In this document: positions 8,769-19,492 of the stretch, one piece after another
Layout: each line of letters opens with the position of its first letter
Position numbering within the stretch: the stretch's first letter is position 1
NCBI GenBank assembly: GCA_905236065.1
Contig: CAJONZ010000089.1
Location: 1-41,560 of the forward strand
Reading direction: 5' to 3'
Source: an uncultured Bacteroidaceae bacterium
GTDB lineage: Bacteria > Bacteroidota > Bacteroidia > Bacteroidales > Bacteroidaceae
Length of the DNA stretch: 41,560 bases
Program-made: the position numbers and the translations under genes
Notes under the pieces: model-generated
Seen by the model: the letters and a program-made list of their open reading frames with translations, nothing else
Told to the model about the DNA's origin: nothing
Databases searched by the model: none

Positions 8769-11700
8769 TTACAGCTGGTTGCCCTCCGATTGCATATTCT
8801 GATACTCGCTGGGAGTCATTCCGTAGAGCGATTTGAAGCTGGTTGAGAAGGTACTGAGGGTCTTGAAACCCGTTGCGTCGCTGACGCTGGTGATGTCCAA
8901 GTTCTTCTCTCGCAGCAGTCGTGCGGCCTCCTTCAGGCGGATGGTCTTGAGGAAATCGCGGGGCGACTGGCCGGTGAGTTCCTTAATCTTGCGATAGAAG
9001 TGTACGCGGCTCACGCCCACCATGTCGGCAAAGGTTTCGACGCTGAGGTCGGAATTGTCCATATTCTGGTTGATTACCTTCATAACTCGTTCCATCAGGT
9101 GCTCGTCGGGCGAGGTAAGCGCCAGCTTCTCAATCTTTTCCTCCGTCTTCTGCTCGGTGGTGAATTTGCCCTGCAGCATCAGTCGGTTGTTGAGCAAGTT
9201 GAGGGCCGTCGTGTGGAGCACTTCGATGTTGAACGGTTTCGTGATGTAGGCGTCGGCACCGCCCGTGAGTCCGTCGATGCGGTCGGCGTCGCTGCCGAGG
9301 GCCGTGATGAGGATGACGGGCAGGTGGTTGGTCAGCGGGTTGTTCTTGATTTTCTGACAGAGCGTCAGGCCGTCCATCGTCGGCATCATGCGGTCGCTGA
9401 TGACGAGGTTGATTTTCTTCGGATTCTTCTGGATGTAGTTCCAGGCTTCCTCGCCGTTGCTGCATTCGGTAACCACCATGTCGGCGGAAAGCTCACTGTG
9501 GAGGTATTGCCGTATGTTGGTGTCGTCCTCCACGACGAGGACGTTGCGATGCTTGAGTCCGCGTGGCTTCTCAATCGGCAGGACGGGGTCTTCGATGGGG
9601 GAGGGGTCAGAGGTGAGGGGTGAAGAGGCTGTTTCCTCGGCACTCTTTGCTTCCTCTGCCGGCTGGGGAAGGGGAGCCGGCTCTGGGGCTTCTCCCTCCA
9701 GGCGTGGCAGGACGATGGTGAACATGGTGCCCCGGCCTGTGGGGTTGTCCTGCACGGTGATGGTGCCCTTCATGAGCTGGACAAGCAGGTAGGTGAGGTT
9801 CAGGCCGATGCCCGTGCCGATGTAGCCGTTCTGCATGTTGGAAGAGTAGAACCGCTCGAAGATTCTGGGCTTCTCGGTGCTGGGGATGCCAGGGCCCGTG
9901 TCGATGACGCGGAGGGTGAACTGTTCGGCCTCTGTCTCCAGGCTGACCGTGATGTTGCCGCCGTCGGGGGTGAACTTGAAGGCGTTGCTGAGCAGGTTCA
10001 TCATGATTTTGTCGAAGTTCTCGGTGTCTATCTTGATGAACAGCTCGTCCACGTCGTGCTGGAATTGCAGGTTGATGTTGCGTTGGGCCGTAGCCGAGGA
10101 GAAACCGTCGCAGACGCTCTGGATGAACGAAATCAGGTCGGCGGTGGTGTAGTCCAGGCGGTACTGTCCCTTCTCAATCTTTCGGACATCCATCATCTGG
10201 CTGACCAGACGGATGATGCGCTTGGCGTTCTGCTTGATGATACGGTAGTTGCGCTGGTGGACGTCATCCTTGTCCATGCCCATCAGTTTCTCCAACGGTG
10301 CGATGATGAGCGTCATTGGGGTGCGGATTTCGTGGCTGATGTTCATGAAGAACTGGATGCGGGCCTCGTTGATTTCCTGTTCCCGTTGGTGTTCCCGCAT
10401 GAGCTTGCGGGCGATGACCTGACGCCGGATGAGCGTGAAGATGCCCCAACAGGCCAATGCAATCAGAAGGAGGTAGATGAAGATGGCCAACGGTGAGGTG
10501 TACCATGGGTGGTGGATGGTGATAGTGAGGATGCGCTCCTGGGAGACGGCCTGGTAGGTGTGGGCACGGATGTGCAGATGGTAGAGCCCGGGGGCGAGTC
10601 CCTGGATGATGATGCGCCCGGTGTTGCCTTCCTGCGTCGTCCACTTCTTGCCGTCGAAGCTGTATTCGTAGGTGATGTGGCGGTTGTTGACGCTGGGCGC
10701 GGCAATTTCTATGGAGAAGTGGTTGTCGGTGTAGGCCAGGTGTACCATCTTGGTCTCATTGACATGGGCATCCAGGATGTCGTGCGAGCCGGACTTGTCG
10801 CCCTTGTTGACGGCACGGTTGTTGATGTAGAGTCCTGCGAGGAAGATGTTGAAGGTGTTGGCGGATTTAAGTCTTGAGACGCCTTCCTCGTGGAAATAGG
10901 TGATGCCTCCGATGCCACCGAAATAAAGGTTCTTGCCGAGGGTGGTCGAGGTTCGCTGTCCGAACTCGTTGTCTTGCAGTCCATCTTCGTTGTAGAACGA
11001 CTCAAACTGCTCGGTCTGTGTGTTGAGGCAGCAGAGGCCGTTGTCGGTGCCGAGCCAAAGGTTCTGGCCCTGAATTTCGATGCTGTTGACCACGGGGTTG
11101 GGCAGTCCTTCGGTCTCGGTATAGCTTTTGACCGCCGAAGTCTTTGTGTTGAGGTAGTGCAGGCCCTCGGTCGTTCCAATCCACAGGTTTCCCTGCTTGT
11201 CAGGCTTGATACAGAGAACGTTGCGGCGGGTGAGGAGCAGGGCTTTCGGGATGAGGCGTTTCTCCTTCCTCTGATAGACTTCCAGTCCGTTGGCCGTTCC
11301 TACATAGATGGTCGTCTCGCATGGTTCGATGCAGAACACAAAGCGGTTGGGATCGGTGACGGGGGCAGATGTCTGAAGGCTTTCACTGTAATTGATGTAG
11401 TGGGTGAGTTCGTCGCGCTGTGGGTCATATTGGTAGAAGCCCATGCCCAGCGTCGAAATCCAGAGGTTGCCGGCGGCATCTTGTGCGAGGTGGAACACGC
11501 GGTTGATGTTGTATTTTGAACGTGTGAAGGTGCCCGTCTGGGTGTTCATGGACCAGAGTCCGTCGGCGTATCCGCCCATCCAGAGGGTGCCCCGGTGGTC
11601 GTCGAGCAGGGTGTTGACGGTGGAGGGCATGTTGGGCTGTCCCTCCGGCTTCCAATGGTAGCTGGAGGTGCCGTCAGCCGGGAGTTTGTAGATGCCGTCG

Positions 11701-12821
11701 TGGTCGGTGGCCACCCACAGCTTGTCGCCATCCGCAGGGGCAATGGCGGTGACGGGGTTGGTGCCGATGCTGTTCTTGGTGATGGAGTTGCGGCCAATGT
11801 ATTCAAAGGCCGACTGGTTGATGGGCTTCATCATGACACCGCGCCAGTAGATGCCCACCCAGACGTTGCCGTAGGCATCGCTCAGGGCGTCTTTCACGTT
11901 GGCGTTTGCCAGGTTGAAGTCGTTGGTGCGGATGTTGCTTTGGGCGATTTTCCCAGTACGTTCGTCATAGACTTTCAGACCGTTGCCGTCGGTGCAGATG
12001 AAGATGCGGCCATCGGTCCACTCGCGGATGCTCCAGAGGTTGTAATCGACGGGGTCGTCGTTGACGGGAAGGAATGTGTCGGCCTGTTTTGAATAGACCA
12101 GCAGGCCGTTCCGCTCACAGCCCAGATAGAGCTTGCCGGAGGTGCTGAGGTAGAGCGCGACGGGGCGTCCGGGTACATCTATCTTCTTGAAGCCTTTTCC
12201 TTCTTTCCGATAGACTCCCCCTTCACTGTTCAGAATCCAGAGGCGTTTCTCCCTGTCCTCCACGATGCGGGCCGGACTGATGTTGCCTTCGCCGGTGGCG
12301 TAGATGGTTTCCTGGTAGGCCACCATGTTGCCCTGCTTGTCTTGTTCGATGCGTCCACTGCCATGGCCCGCCACGCAGGCCACCACCTTGCCGGAGCTGA
12401 GTTGCCCCATCCAGGCAATGTGGATGCCAATGGTGTCTCCCTCGGAGGTAATAAATGGTACGTCGGTGAATCGGTCTGTGGCATAGTCGTAGGACAGCAG
12501 GCCGTTGTTGGTGCCGATGAGGATGTGGGAGGGGTCGTACTCATAGACGCAGAGCACGGAGTTGTACTTCAGGCCCTTGGGGTCGGTCTCGCTGTGTCGG
12601 TAGATGTTCATCTTCACACCGTCGTAACGGTTCAGTCCGTTCCGGGTGCCAATCCAGATGTTGTGTCGGCTGTCCTCATACAGGGTCTGTATGCAACTGT
12701 TTACCAGTCCCTGCTTCGAGGTGAAAAAAGTGATGTTCTGTGCCTGTAGGTTGGCGATGCCTGTCCAGGAAAGGAGCAACAGGCAAAGGATTCTTATCGT
12801 GAGAAAACGACGTGGTTCCAT
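8769..12821 (-). CDS. Hybrid two-component system regulator (HTCS)
   Basis: 1350 residues joining sensor kinase and DNA-binding regulator in one chain. Order: signal peptide (1-27); two seven-bladed Reg_prop propellers with repeated NIWIGT/LWLGT-type motifs (about 30-690) as the periplasmic sensor; Y_Y_Y domain (about 695-765); one transmembrane helix (about 772-795); HisKA with HEIRTP (His830); HATPase with MMNLLSNAFKFTPDGG and DTGPGIP; a Pro/Glu/Ala-rich linker (about 1040-1088); receiver domain with phospho-acceptor Asp1143 in SDRMMP; AraC-type HTH (about 1245-1340). HTCS proteins sense oligosaccharides and activate their own utilisation locus. With xylan genes on both sides the likely ligand is a xylo-oligosaccharide, as for XynR-type regulators (inference). 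Its -7 box follows the terminator of the upstream gene. Confidence 0.95.
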   Translation of the reverse strand: MEPRRFLTIRILCLLLLSWTGIANLQAQNITFFTSKQGLVNSCIQTLYEDSRHNIWIGTRNGLNRYDGVKMNIYRHSETDPKGLKYNSVLCVYEYDPSHILIGTNNGLLSYDYATDRFTDVPFITSEGDTIGIHIAWMGQLSSGKVVACVAGHGSGRIEQDKQGNMVAYQETIYATGEGNISPARIVEDREKRLWILNSEGGVYRKEGKGFKKIDVPGRPVALYLSTSGKLYLGCERNGLLVYSKQADTFLPVNDDPVDYNLWSIREWTDGRIFICTDGNGLKVYDERTGKIAQSNIRTNDFNLANANVKDALSDAYGNVWVGIYWRGVMMKPINQSAFEYIGRNSITKNSIGTNPVTAIAPADGDKLWVATDHDGIYKLPADGTSSYHWKPEGQPNMPSTVNTLLDDHRGTLWMGGYADGLWSMNTQTGTFTRSKYNINRVFHLAQDAAGNLWISTLGMGFYQYDPQRDELTHYINYSESLQTSAPVTDPNRFVFCIEPCETTIYVGTANGLEVYQRKEKRLIPKALLLTRRNVLCIKPDKQGNLWIGTTEGLHYLNTKTSAVKSYTETEGLPNPVVNSIEIQGQNLWLGTDNGLCCLNTQTEQFESFYNEDGLQDNEFGQRTSTTLGKNLYFGGIGGITYFHEEGVSRLKSANTFNIFLAGLYINNRAVNKGDKSGSHDILDAHVNETKMVHLAYTDNHFSIEIAAPSVNNRHITYEYSFDGKKWTTQEGNTGRIIIQGLAPGLYHLHIRAHTYQAVSQERILTITIHHPWYTSPLAIFIYLLLIALACWGIFTLIRRQVIARKLMREHQREQEINEARIQFFMNISHEIRTPMTLIIAPLEKLMGMDKDDVHQRNYRIIKQNAKRIIRLVSQMMDVRKIEKGQYRLDYTTADLISFIQSVCDGFSSATAQRNINLQFQHDVDELFIKIDTENFDKIMMNLLSNAFKFTPDGGNITVSLETEAEQFTLRVIDTGPGIPSTEKPRIFERFYSSNMQNGYIGTGIGLNLTYLLVQLMKGTITVQDNPTGRGTMFTIVLPRLEGEAPEPAPLPQPAEEAKSAEETASSPLTSDPSPIEDPVLPIEKPRGLKHRNVLVVEDDTNIRQYLHSELSADMVVTECSNGEEAWNYIQKNPKKINLVISDRMMPTMDGLTLCQKIKNNPLTNHLPVILITALGSDADRIDGLTGGADAYITKPFNIEVLHTTALNLLNNRLMLQGKFTTEQKTEEKIEKLALTSPDEHLMERVMKVINQNMDNSDLSVETFADMVGVSRVHFYRKIKELTGQSPRDFLKTIRLKEAARLLREKNLDITSVSDATGFKTLSTFSTSFKSLYGMTPSEYQNMQSEGNQL

Positions 12822-12855
12822 GTCTATAGGTTAAGGTTTTGAAACAACTCGGCGA

Positions 12856-12863
12856 CAAAGGTA
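12856..12863 (-). promoter_or_regulatory. Candidate -7 box for the HTCS gene
   Basis: Minus-strand TACCTTTG matches TAnnTTTG, about 35 nt before the ATG at 12821. It lies immediately after the upstream terminator, consistent with independent transcription of the regulator. No clear -33 element; that position falls inside the terminator stem. Confidence 0.5.
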
Positions 12864-12864
12864 C

Positions 12865-12903
12865 AAAAAAATGGTGTAAAGCGAACACTTTACACCATTT
12901 TTT
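12865..12903 (-). terminator. Intrinsic terminator after the large secreted protein gene
   Basis: ATGGTGTAAAG (12871-12881) pairs with CTTTACACCAT (12888-12898) across a 6-nt loop. Flanking A and T runs extend the stem to about 16 bp and give a T-tract in either direction. It begins about 35 bp after the stop of the minus-strand gene and separates it from the HTCS gene. Confidence 0.85.
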
Positions 12904-12937
12904 ATTTTTCATGCGGAGTTTTTACTCCGATGCGTAT

Positions 12938-15900
12938 TTACTTCACAACGACTTTCTCTACGTTACCGTTAGCATAGACAACGATGTTGACACCCTTCTG
13001 GAGCTTGTTGATGCTTGCACCGGCGGCGTTGTAGATAGCCTTAACCTCAGCCTTGCCGGCAGCAGCAGTCTCTGTGATGGCATCAGCCACGTTTGAATAG
13101 TTGTAACCTTCGAGTGGAGCAACGAAGTAGAGACGAGCGTCATCAGCGAAGGTGTTGGTATCCCAGTTGTCACGTGCCTCGCCACCCTTGGTAGCCTTGC
13201 CGGAAGTGTAGTGCTCAACGATACCGATAGTCAGCTTCTGGCCTTCTCCTACGCTAACGTTCTTAATAACTGTTGGGTGAGTGCCCCAGCCACCGATTGC
13301 GAATGGAACCATGATTGGGTCTTCGTCGTCAACCTGAGCATAGATGTACTTGTCCCAAATGCCAGTCTCGTCGTTCTTGGCGTTGTATGGCTCGAAGATG
13401 TTCTCACCGTATGTGCCGGAAGCGGTACGAGTGCCGAAGTAAACATCATATACACCTACGGGAGCGTTCTCGATAACTTGGTAGAACTCGTACTCTGCAC
13501 CACCGCCGTATGCATTGATCATGACGTCGCTAACAGGCTTGGCATCGGTAGCTGCGTCGCCAGAGAAGTGGACACTTCCATTTTCAAGCTGTGTGCAGTT
13601 CCAGCCTACGATGGTGTTGTCGGCCAGGTTGGCACTAGCGTTTGTTCCGTAAGTATAGAAGTGTGGGTTCTTGACAAGGCAAGTGAAATCAACGCCCTGT
13701 GAAGCAACTTGGTCTGAGCTTGTGTCAACATACTCGTCGTCAACTACAATCTTAGAACCGTCGAACATGGCGGTAGTCATCAAATCCTCTGTGAACTCGC
13801 CGTTAGCAATCTTCTGGTAGAGAGCAATCTTGGAAGCCTCGTTGCAGGCAGCGATAGCCTCGTCGTCGTCAGTTGCGATTTCGAGCATTGCGTCAACAGC
13901 CGCACCTTCAGCCTGGAGAGTGCTTGCAGTCTGGAATGCCTTGTAAGCACGCCAAGTGAGTACGTCAACCACGCTCTTCACGTTCTTCATCTTCTCAGAA
14001 GCTGTTACCAGTGCAGGAGCAACAGATGCGAGCTCCTCGTCAGACAGTGCGGAAGGATCGGTCTCACCGTAAGTGTCAATCATATTCTTGGCATCCTGAG
14101 CAATCTCAGAGTTCAGGTACTTGCCTTCGAGTGTGTTGTAAACCTCGGTAGCCTCAAGAATGGCGATAGAGAAGTTGTCGATGTTCTCTACACGTGCAGC
14201 CATTGCCTTACCCAGTGTGCTGAGTTCAGAGATGAGAGCCTCGATTTCAGATGGAGCTGTGAAGTGGCCAGTCTTTGCGTTGTTGATAGCAGCCTGGAAT
14301 GCAGTCTTGGTATCACCGTTGTACTCATCCATTGCTGCAGTTTCCATAACACCTTCTGCGATTTCTACAGCCTCGGCCAGCTTCTGCTTCCAGAATGCAG
14401 CCTTGGAAGGCATCGTGATGAGGTCAACACCACCAAGCAGGTACTCACCGTTAGGCTGAGTGGTCGAGAACTTCAGCATGTAGTAACCAGCCTTGTCAAC
14501 CATGAAGTCGGTCTGTGAACGGGTCACGTTGGTTACAGCTGTGTTCTGTGCGCCGTTTACGTTCGGCATAGCCACAACGTCGTCGAAGCGGGCATATACG
14601 TTGCCTGAAAGGTCTTCAAGTGTGAAGGTATATACAGGAGCGTTGTCTGGGCTGACAGCGTCTGTGTTGCCGTTCAGGTTCTTCCAAGCACACATACGGA
14701 TGGTAATCTGGTGCTTGCGTGCGTCGAGCCACAGAGAGATACCCTCTGGCATTTCTGGGTCGATTTCGCCGCCTTCCAGGATGTAGTCCTTCACCTGCTC
14801 ACCGAAGGTCAGGGTACCGAGCTGGTTGGCACCGTTCATTGAACGCCAGTAGATAGCTGCGCCGTTGAGGTCGCCACTGTAGCCAGTCATGGCACGGCAG
14901 CCACCACCACCAACGTTGCCACCCCAGTTGTAGTTCCATACGGCACCGGCATCGGTCGTTCCATACTGGTGGATGGTACCATTGTCGTTAGCAAGCCAAC
15001 CTACAGGGAATGTACCGTTTTCAGTCACGGCAAAAGTCTCGTTTGTGCTGTAGATAACCTCAGACTTAGAGTCGTCGGTGTCAGCGCCAATGGCGAAGGT
15101 GATAGACTGGTCGCCTTCGGCAGGAATATCCATCTTGTTGGCAATGCCAGAGAGGATGAGGGTGTATTCACCGTCAGCAAGGCCGCTGATAGCGATGTTC
15201 ACGCTCTTGCCGTCCTCGCTCAGGGTCATGGCATCGGTCAGGTCGGTCTCAACACCATTCTTAGTCAATGTGGCAGAAGCATAGTTCAGAGAAAGCTCCT
15301 TGTCGTAGGTTACACAAACGTTGTTGAAGGTAGCACCGTCAATCTCGAAGCTCTCGTTCTCAGGAACTGAGCTGACCATCTTAGGTGCAGACCAAGAAGA
15401 TGGCAGAGCGTCGATGCCTTCCGTGTAGTAGGCAGTCTCGTTCTCAAAGCCCAGCACGGCCATGTCGCCTTCTACGTCAGAGCTTGGACGACGGTCAGTG
15501 TCATAGACGATGGGGCAGTCGGCACCCGGAGTGAAGCTAACCTTCACGTCCTCAGCCTCAGCCAATTCGCCCTCATACAAGAAGATGTAGAGGAAACCGT
15601 CGTTCTTGCCTTCAACGAACTCAGCTGGCTTCTCAACGCCGTCAACAACCACCTTCACGCAAGAGGGGTCGAGCGACAGGTTACCCTCGTTGGCAGCAGC
15701 GAGCTTGCCAATGTTGGTTGGGTAGCCGAAGTCGAGCTTGATAACGTCGAAACCTGGGTCGAACAGAGCCTGGTTGAATGTAACGCCCTCTTCCACCTTG
15801 ATGTCGTCCAGGGTGTAAGTCGTGGGGCTATACATATTAATAATAAGGAAGAACTCGTTCGGCAGTTTGTGGTCGTAGTACTCAGCGTAAGTCTGAGTGC

Positions 15901-16507
15901 CGTCGCCGCCGAAGCTCTCTGGATAGACAGCGTTGCCCACCCAGCTCTGGTTTGCGATGATGTTGTTCAGTGTCTCAGCGTTGGTGTAATAAGACAAGAA
16001 TGAGATGTACTGCCACTCGCCTGTCATACCACTGGTCATCTGCACACCGTAGTTGGCGCCAGAAGGAGAGTTGATGCTCTTGTCGAAGTTCTCAATACCC
16101 TGAGAGAGCCAAGAAGTCAGACACGTGTTCTTTGTGCCTTCGTCGTTCGAGTAGGTGGGGTCAGCCTTTACCCAGAAGCTCACACGGTAGGGTGTGTTCT
16201 CCTTGATGTCGAGACCGGCAATCTTGAAACCACGGTCCCAAGTCTGTCCGGTCGTTGAGCCGTTGACAGCCTGGAAAGCATATTCGCCCGACTTCACGTC
16301 GTCGGCAAACTGCTCGTTCCATACGTCGCCGTCCTTCACGTTCACCCAGTCACCATAGGTGCTCAGTCCGGGTGTCAGCGAGTAAGCTGAACTCTTACCT
16401 GTTGCGTCGCCCTGTTCAAAACCGAGCGATACAATTGTAGTCTGTGCCTGTGCAGACATTGTGGCTGCGAAAAGGCCAAGACCCATCAAAAGGTTTAGTT
16501 TTTTCAT
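12938..16507 (-). CDS. Large secreted protein with T9SS-like C-terminal tail, function unknown
   Basis: 1189 residues from ATG at 16507; an in-frame TTG two codons upstream is less likely because MKKLNLLMGLG starts a clean signal peptide ending at AQAQ. The N-terminal 230 residues look like a jelly-roll carbohydrate-binding fold ending in YTLDDIKVEEG. Ig-like beta domains follow. Residues about 725-935 are an Ala/Glu-rich helical stretch resembling FIVAR-type spacers, then a second beta-sandwich. The tail (IYNAAG, LQKGVNIVVYANG, KVVVK) resembles a type A type IX secretion sorting domain, implying surface display or release. The protein is acidic and Asn-rich, and no glycosidase active-site motif was recognised. 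Its codons look less GC-rich than the neighbouring enzymes, which may reflect high expression or a different origin. A role in xylan binding is inferred from position only. Confidence 0.8.
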   Translation of the reverse strand: MKKLNLLMGLGLFAATMSAQAQTTIVSLGFEQGDATGKSSAYSLTPGLSTYGDWVNVKDGDVWNEQFADDVKSGEYAFQAVNGSTTGQTWDRGFKIAGLDIKENTPYRVSFWVKADPTYSNDEGTKNTCLTSWLSQGIENFDKSINSPSGANYGVQMTSGMTGEWQYISFLSYYTNAETLNNIIANQSWVGNAVYPESFGGDGTQTYAEYYDHKLPNEFFLIINMYSPTTYTLDDIKVEEGVTFNQALFDPGFDVIKLDFGYPTNIGKLAAANEGNLSLDPSCVKVVVDGVEKPAEFVEGKNDGFLYIFLYEGELAEAEDVKVSFTPGADCPIVYDTDRRPSSDVEGDMAVLGFENETAYYTEGIDALPSSWSAPKMVSSVPENESFEIDGATFNNVCVTYDKELSLNYASATLTKNGVETDLTDAMTLSEDGKSVNIAISGLADGEYTLILSGIANKMDIPAEGDQSITFAIGADTDDSKSEVIYSTNETFAVTENGTFPVGWLANDNGTIHQYGTTDAGAVWNYNWGGNVGGGGCRAMTGYSGDLNGAAIYWRSMNGANQLGTLTFGEQVKDYILEGGEIDPEMPEGISLWLDARKHQITIRMCAWKNLNGNTDAVSPDNAPVYTFTLEDLSGNVYARFDDVVAMPNVNGAQNTAVTNVTRSQTDFMVDKAGYYMLKFSTTQPNGEYLLGGVDLITMPSKAAFWKQKLAEAVEIAEGVMETAAMDEYNGDTKTAFQAAINNAKTGHFTAPSEIEALISELSTLGKAMAARVENIDNFSIAILEATEVYNTLEGKYLNSEIAQDAKNMIDTYGETDPSALSDEELASVAPALVTASEKMKNVKSVVDVLTWRAYKAFQTASTLQAEGAAVDAMLEIATDDDEAIAACNEASKIALYQKIANGEFTEDLMTTAMFDGSKIVVDDEYVDTSSDQVASQGVDFTCLVKNPHFYTYGTNASANLADNTIVGWNCTQLENGSVHFSGDAATDAKPVSDVMINAYGGGAEYEFYQVIENAPVGVYDVYFGTRTASGTYGENIFEPYNAKNDETGIWDKYIYAQVDDEDPIMVPFAIGGWGTHPTVIKNVSVGEGQKLTIGIVEHYTSGKATKGGEARDNWDTNTFADDARLYFVAPLEGYNYSNVADAITETAAAGKAEVKAIYNAAGASINKLQKGVNIVVYANGNVEKVVVK

Positions 16508-16559
16508 AAGCAAAAAAAATTAGTTAAACAATAATGTGAAAAACAATGAATTTTCGCTG

Positions 16560-16567
16560 CAAAATTA
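16560..16567 (-). promoter_or_regulatory. Candidate -7 box for the large secreted protein gene
   Basis: Minus-strand TAATTTTG followed by GCAGCG, about 53 nt before the ATG at 16507, leaving an AT-rich untranslated leader of about 45 nt. Further upstream, CATGTTACATG (16596-16606) is a small palindrome that could be a regulator site, but this is unsupported. Confidence 0.5.
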
Positions 16568-16640
16568 CCGCCTTTCCGCTCTTTCTTTTTCGTTTCATGT
16601 TACATGTGTTTTATGAAATGTTGCAAAATCTAAATAAAAA

Positions 16641-16729
16641 GAGAAAAGTAAAGAGTGAAAAATCCTAAAGTGTTGCTCGCGGAGTCCTTGTCCTGCGGTA
16701 ACGTGGATTTTTCACTCTTTACTTTTCTC
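16641..16729 (-). terminator. 25-bp perfect inverted repeat acting as terminator after the GH27 gene
   Basis: Arms 16641-16665 and 16705-16729 are perfectly complementary over 25 bp with a 39-nt loop. On the minus strand the hairpin is followed by TTTTTATTTA, fitting an intrinsic terminator 20 nt after the stop codon. The GAAAAGTAAAGAGTGAAAAA-type arms resemble purine-rich interspersed repeats I recall from Bacteroidales genomes, so it may be a repeat element reused as a terminator. No target-site duplication is evident. Confidence 0.7.
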
Positions 16730-16748
16730 GGTTTCTGCTTGTCGGCTT

Positions 16749-19289
<2,541 letters not shown>

Positions 19290-19306
19290 TCAAAACTTAT
19301 TTGCTG

Positions 19307-19314
19307 CAAAGTTA
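19307..19314 (-). promoter_or_regulatory. Candidate -7 box for the GH27-CE6 gene
   Basis: Minus-strand TAACTTTG followed by GCAGC, about 42 nt before the ATG at 19265. It faces away from the TAATTTTG box of the divergent GH115 gene. The two share a 227-bp intergenic region where a common HTCS operator could lie. Confidence 0.55.
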
Positions 19315-19465
19315 ATGCTTTTTAATATTATATAGGTGTTGAACCTTAACCAAAACTTTCCCGCATGTTTCATCTTTGCCCCCGTCGGGTGCTTTGCTTG
19401 CATTTTTGTAACACGCCGCTAAAATATATATATAATGTGCAAAACCCCCTTTGGCCGAAAACCGC

Positions 19466-19473
19466 TAATTTTG
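19466..19473 (+). promoter_or_regulatory. Candidate -7 box for the GH115/GH30-GH43 operon
   Basis: TAATTTTG followed by TCGC, 20 nt before the ATG at 19493, giving a very short leader. TTTG at 19450-19453 is too close to serve as a normal -33 element. Confidence 0.5.
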
Positions 19474-19492
19474 TCGCAAAAATATCTGTTTT

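Noticed and set aside
16505-16513. TTG start for the large secreted protein
   Set aside because: The ATG two codons later begins a normal signal peptide; TTG is a rare start and adds nothing recognisable.
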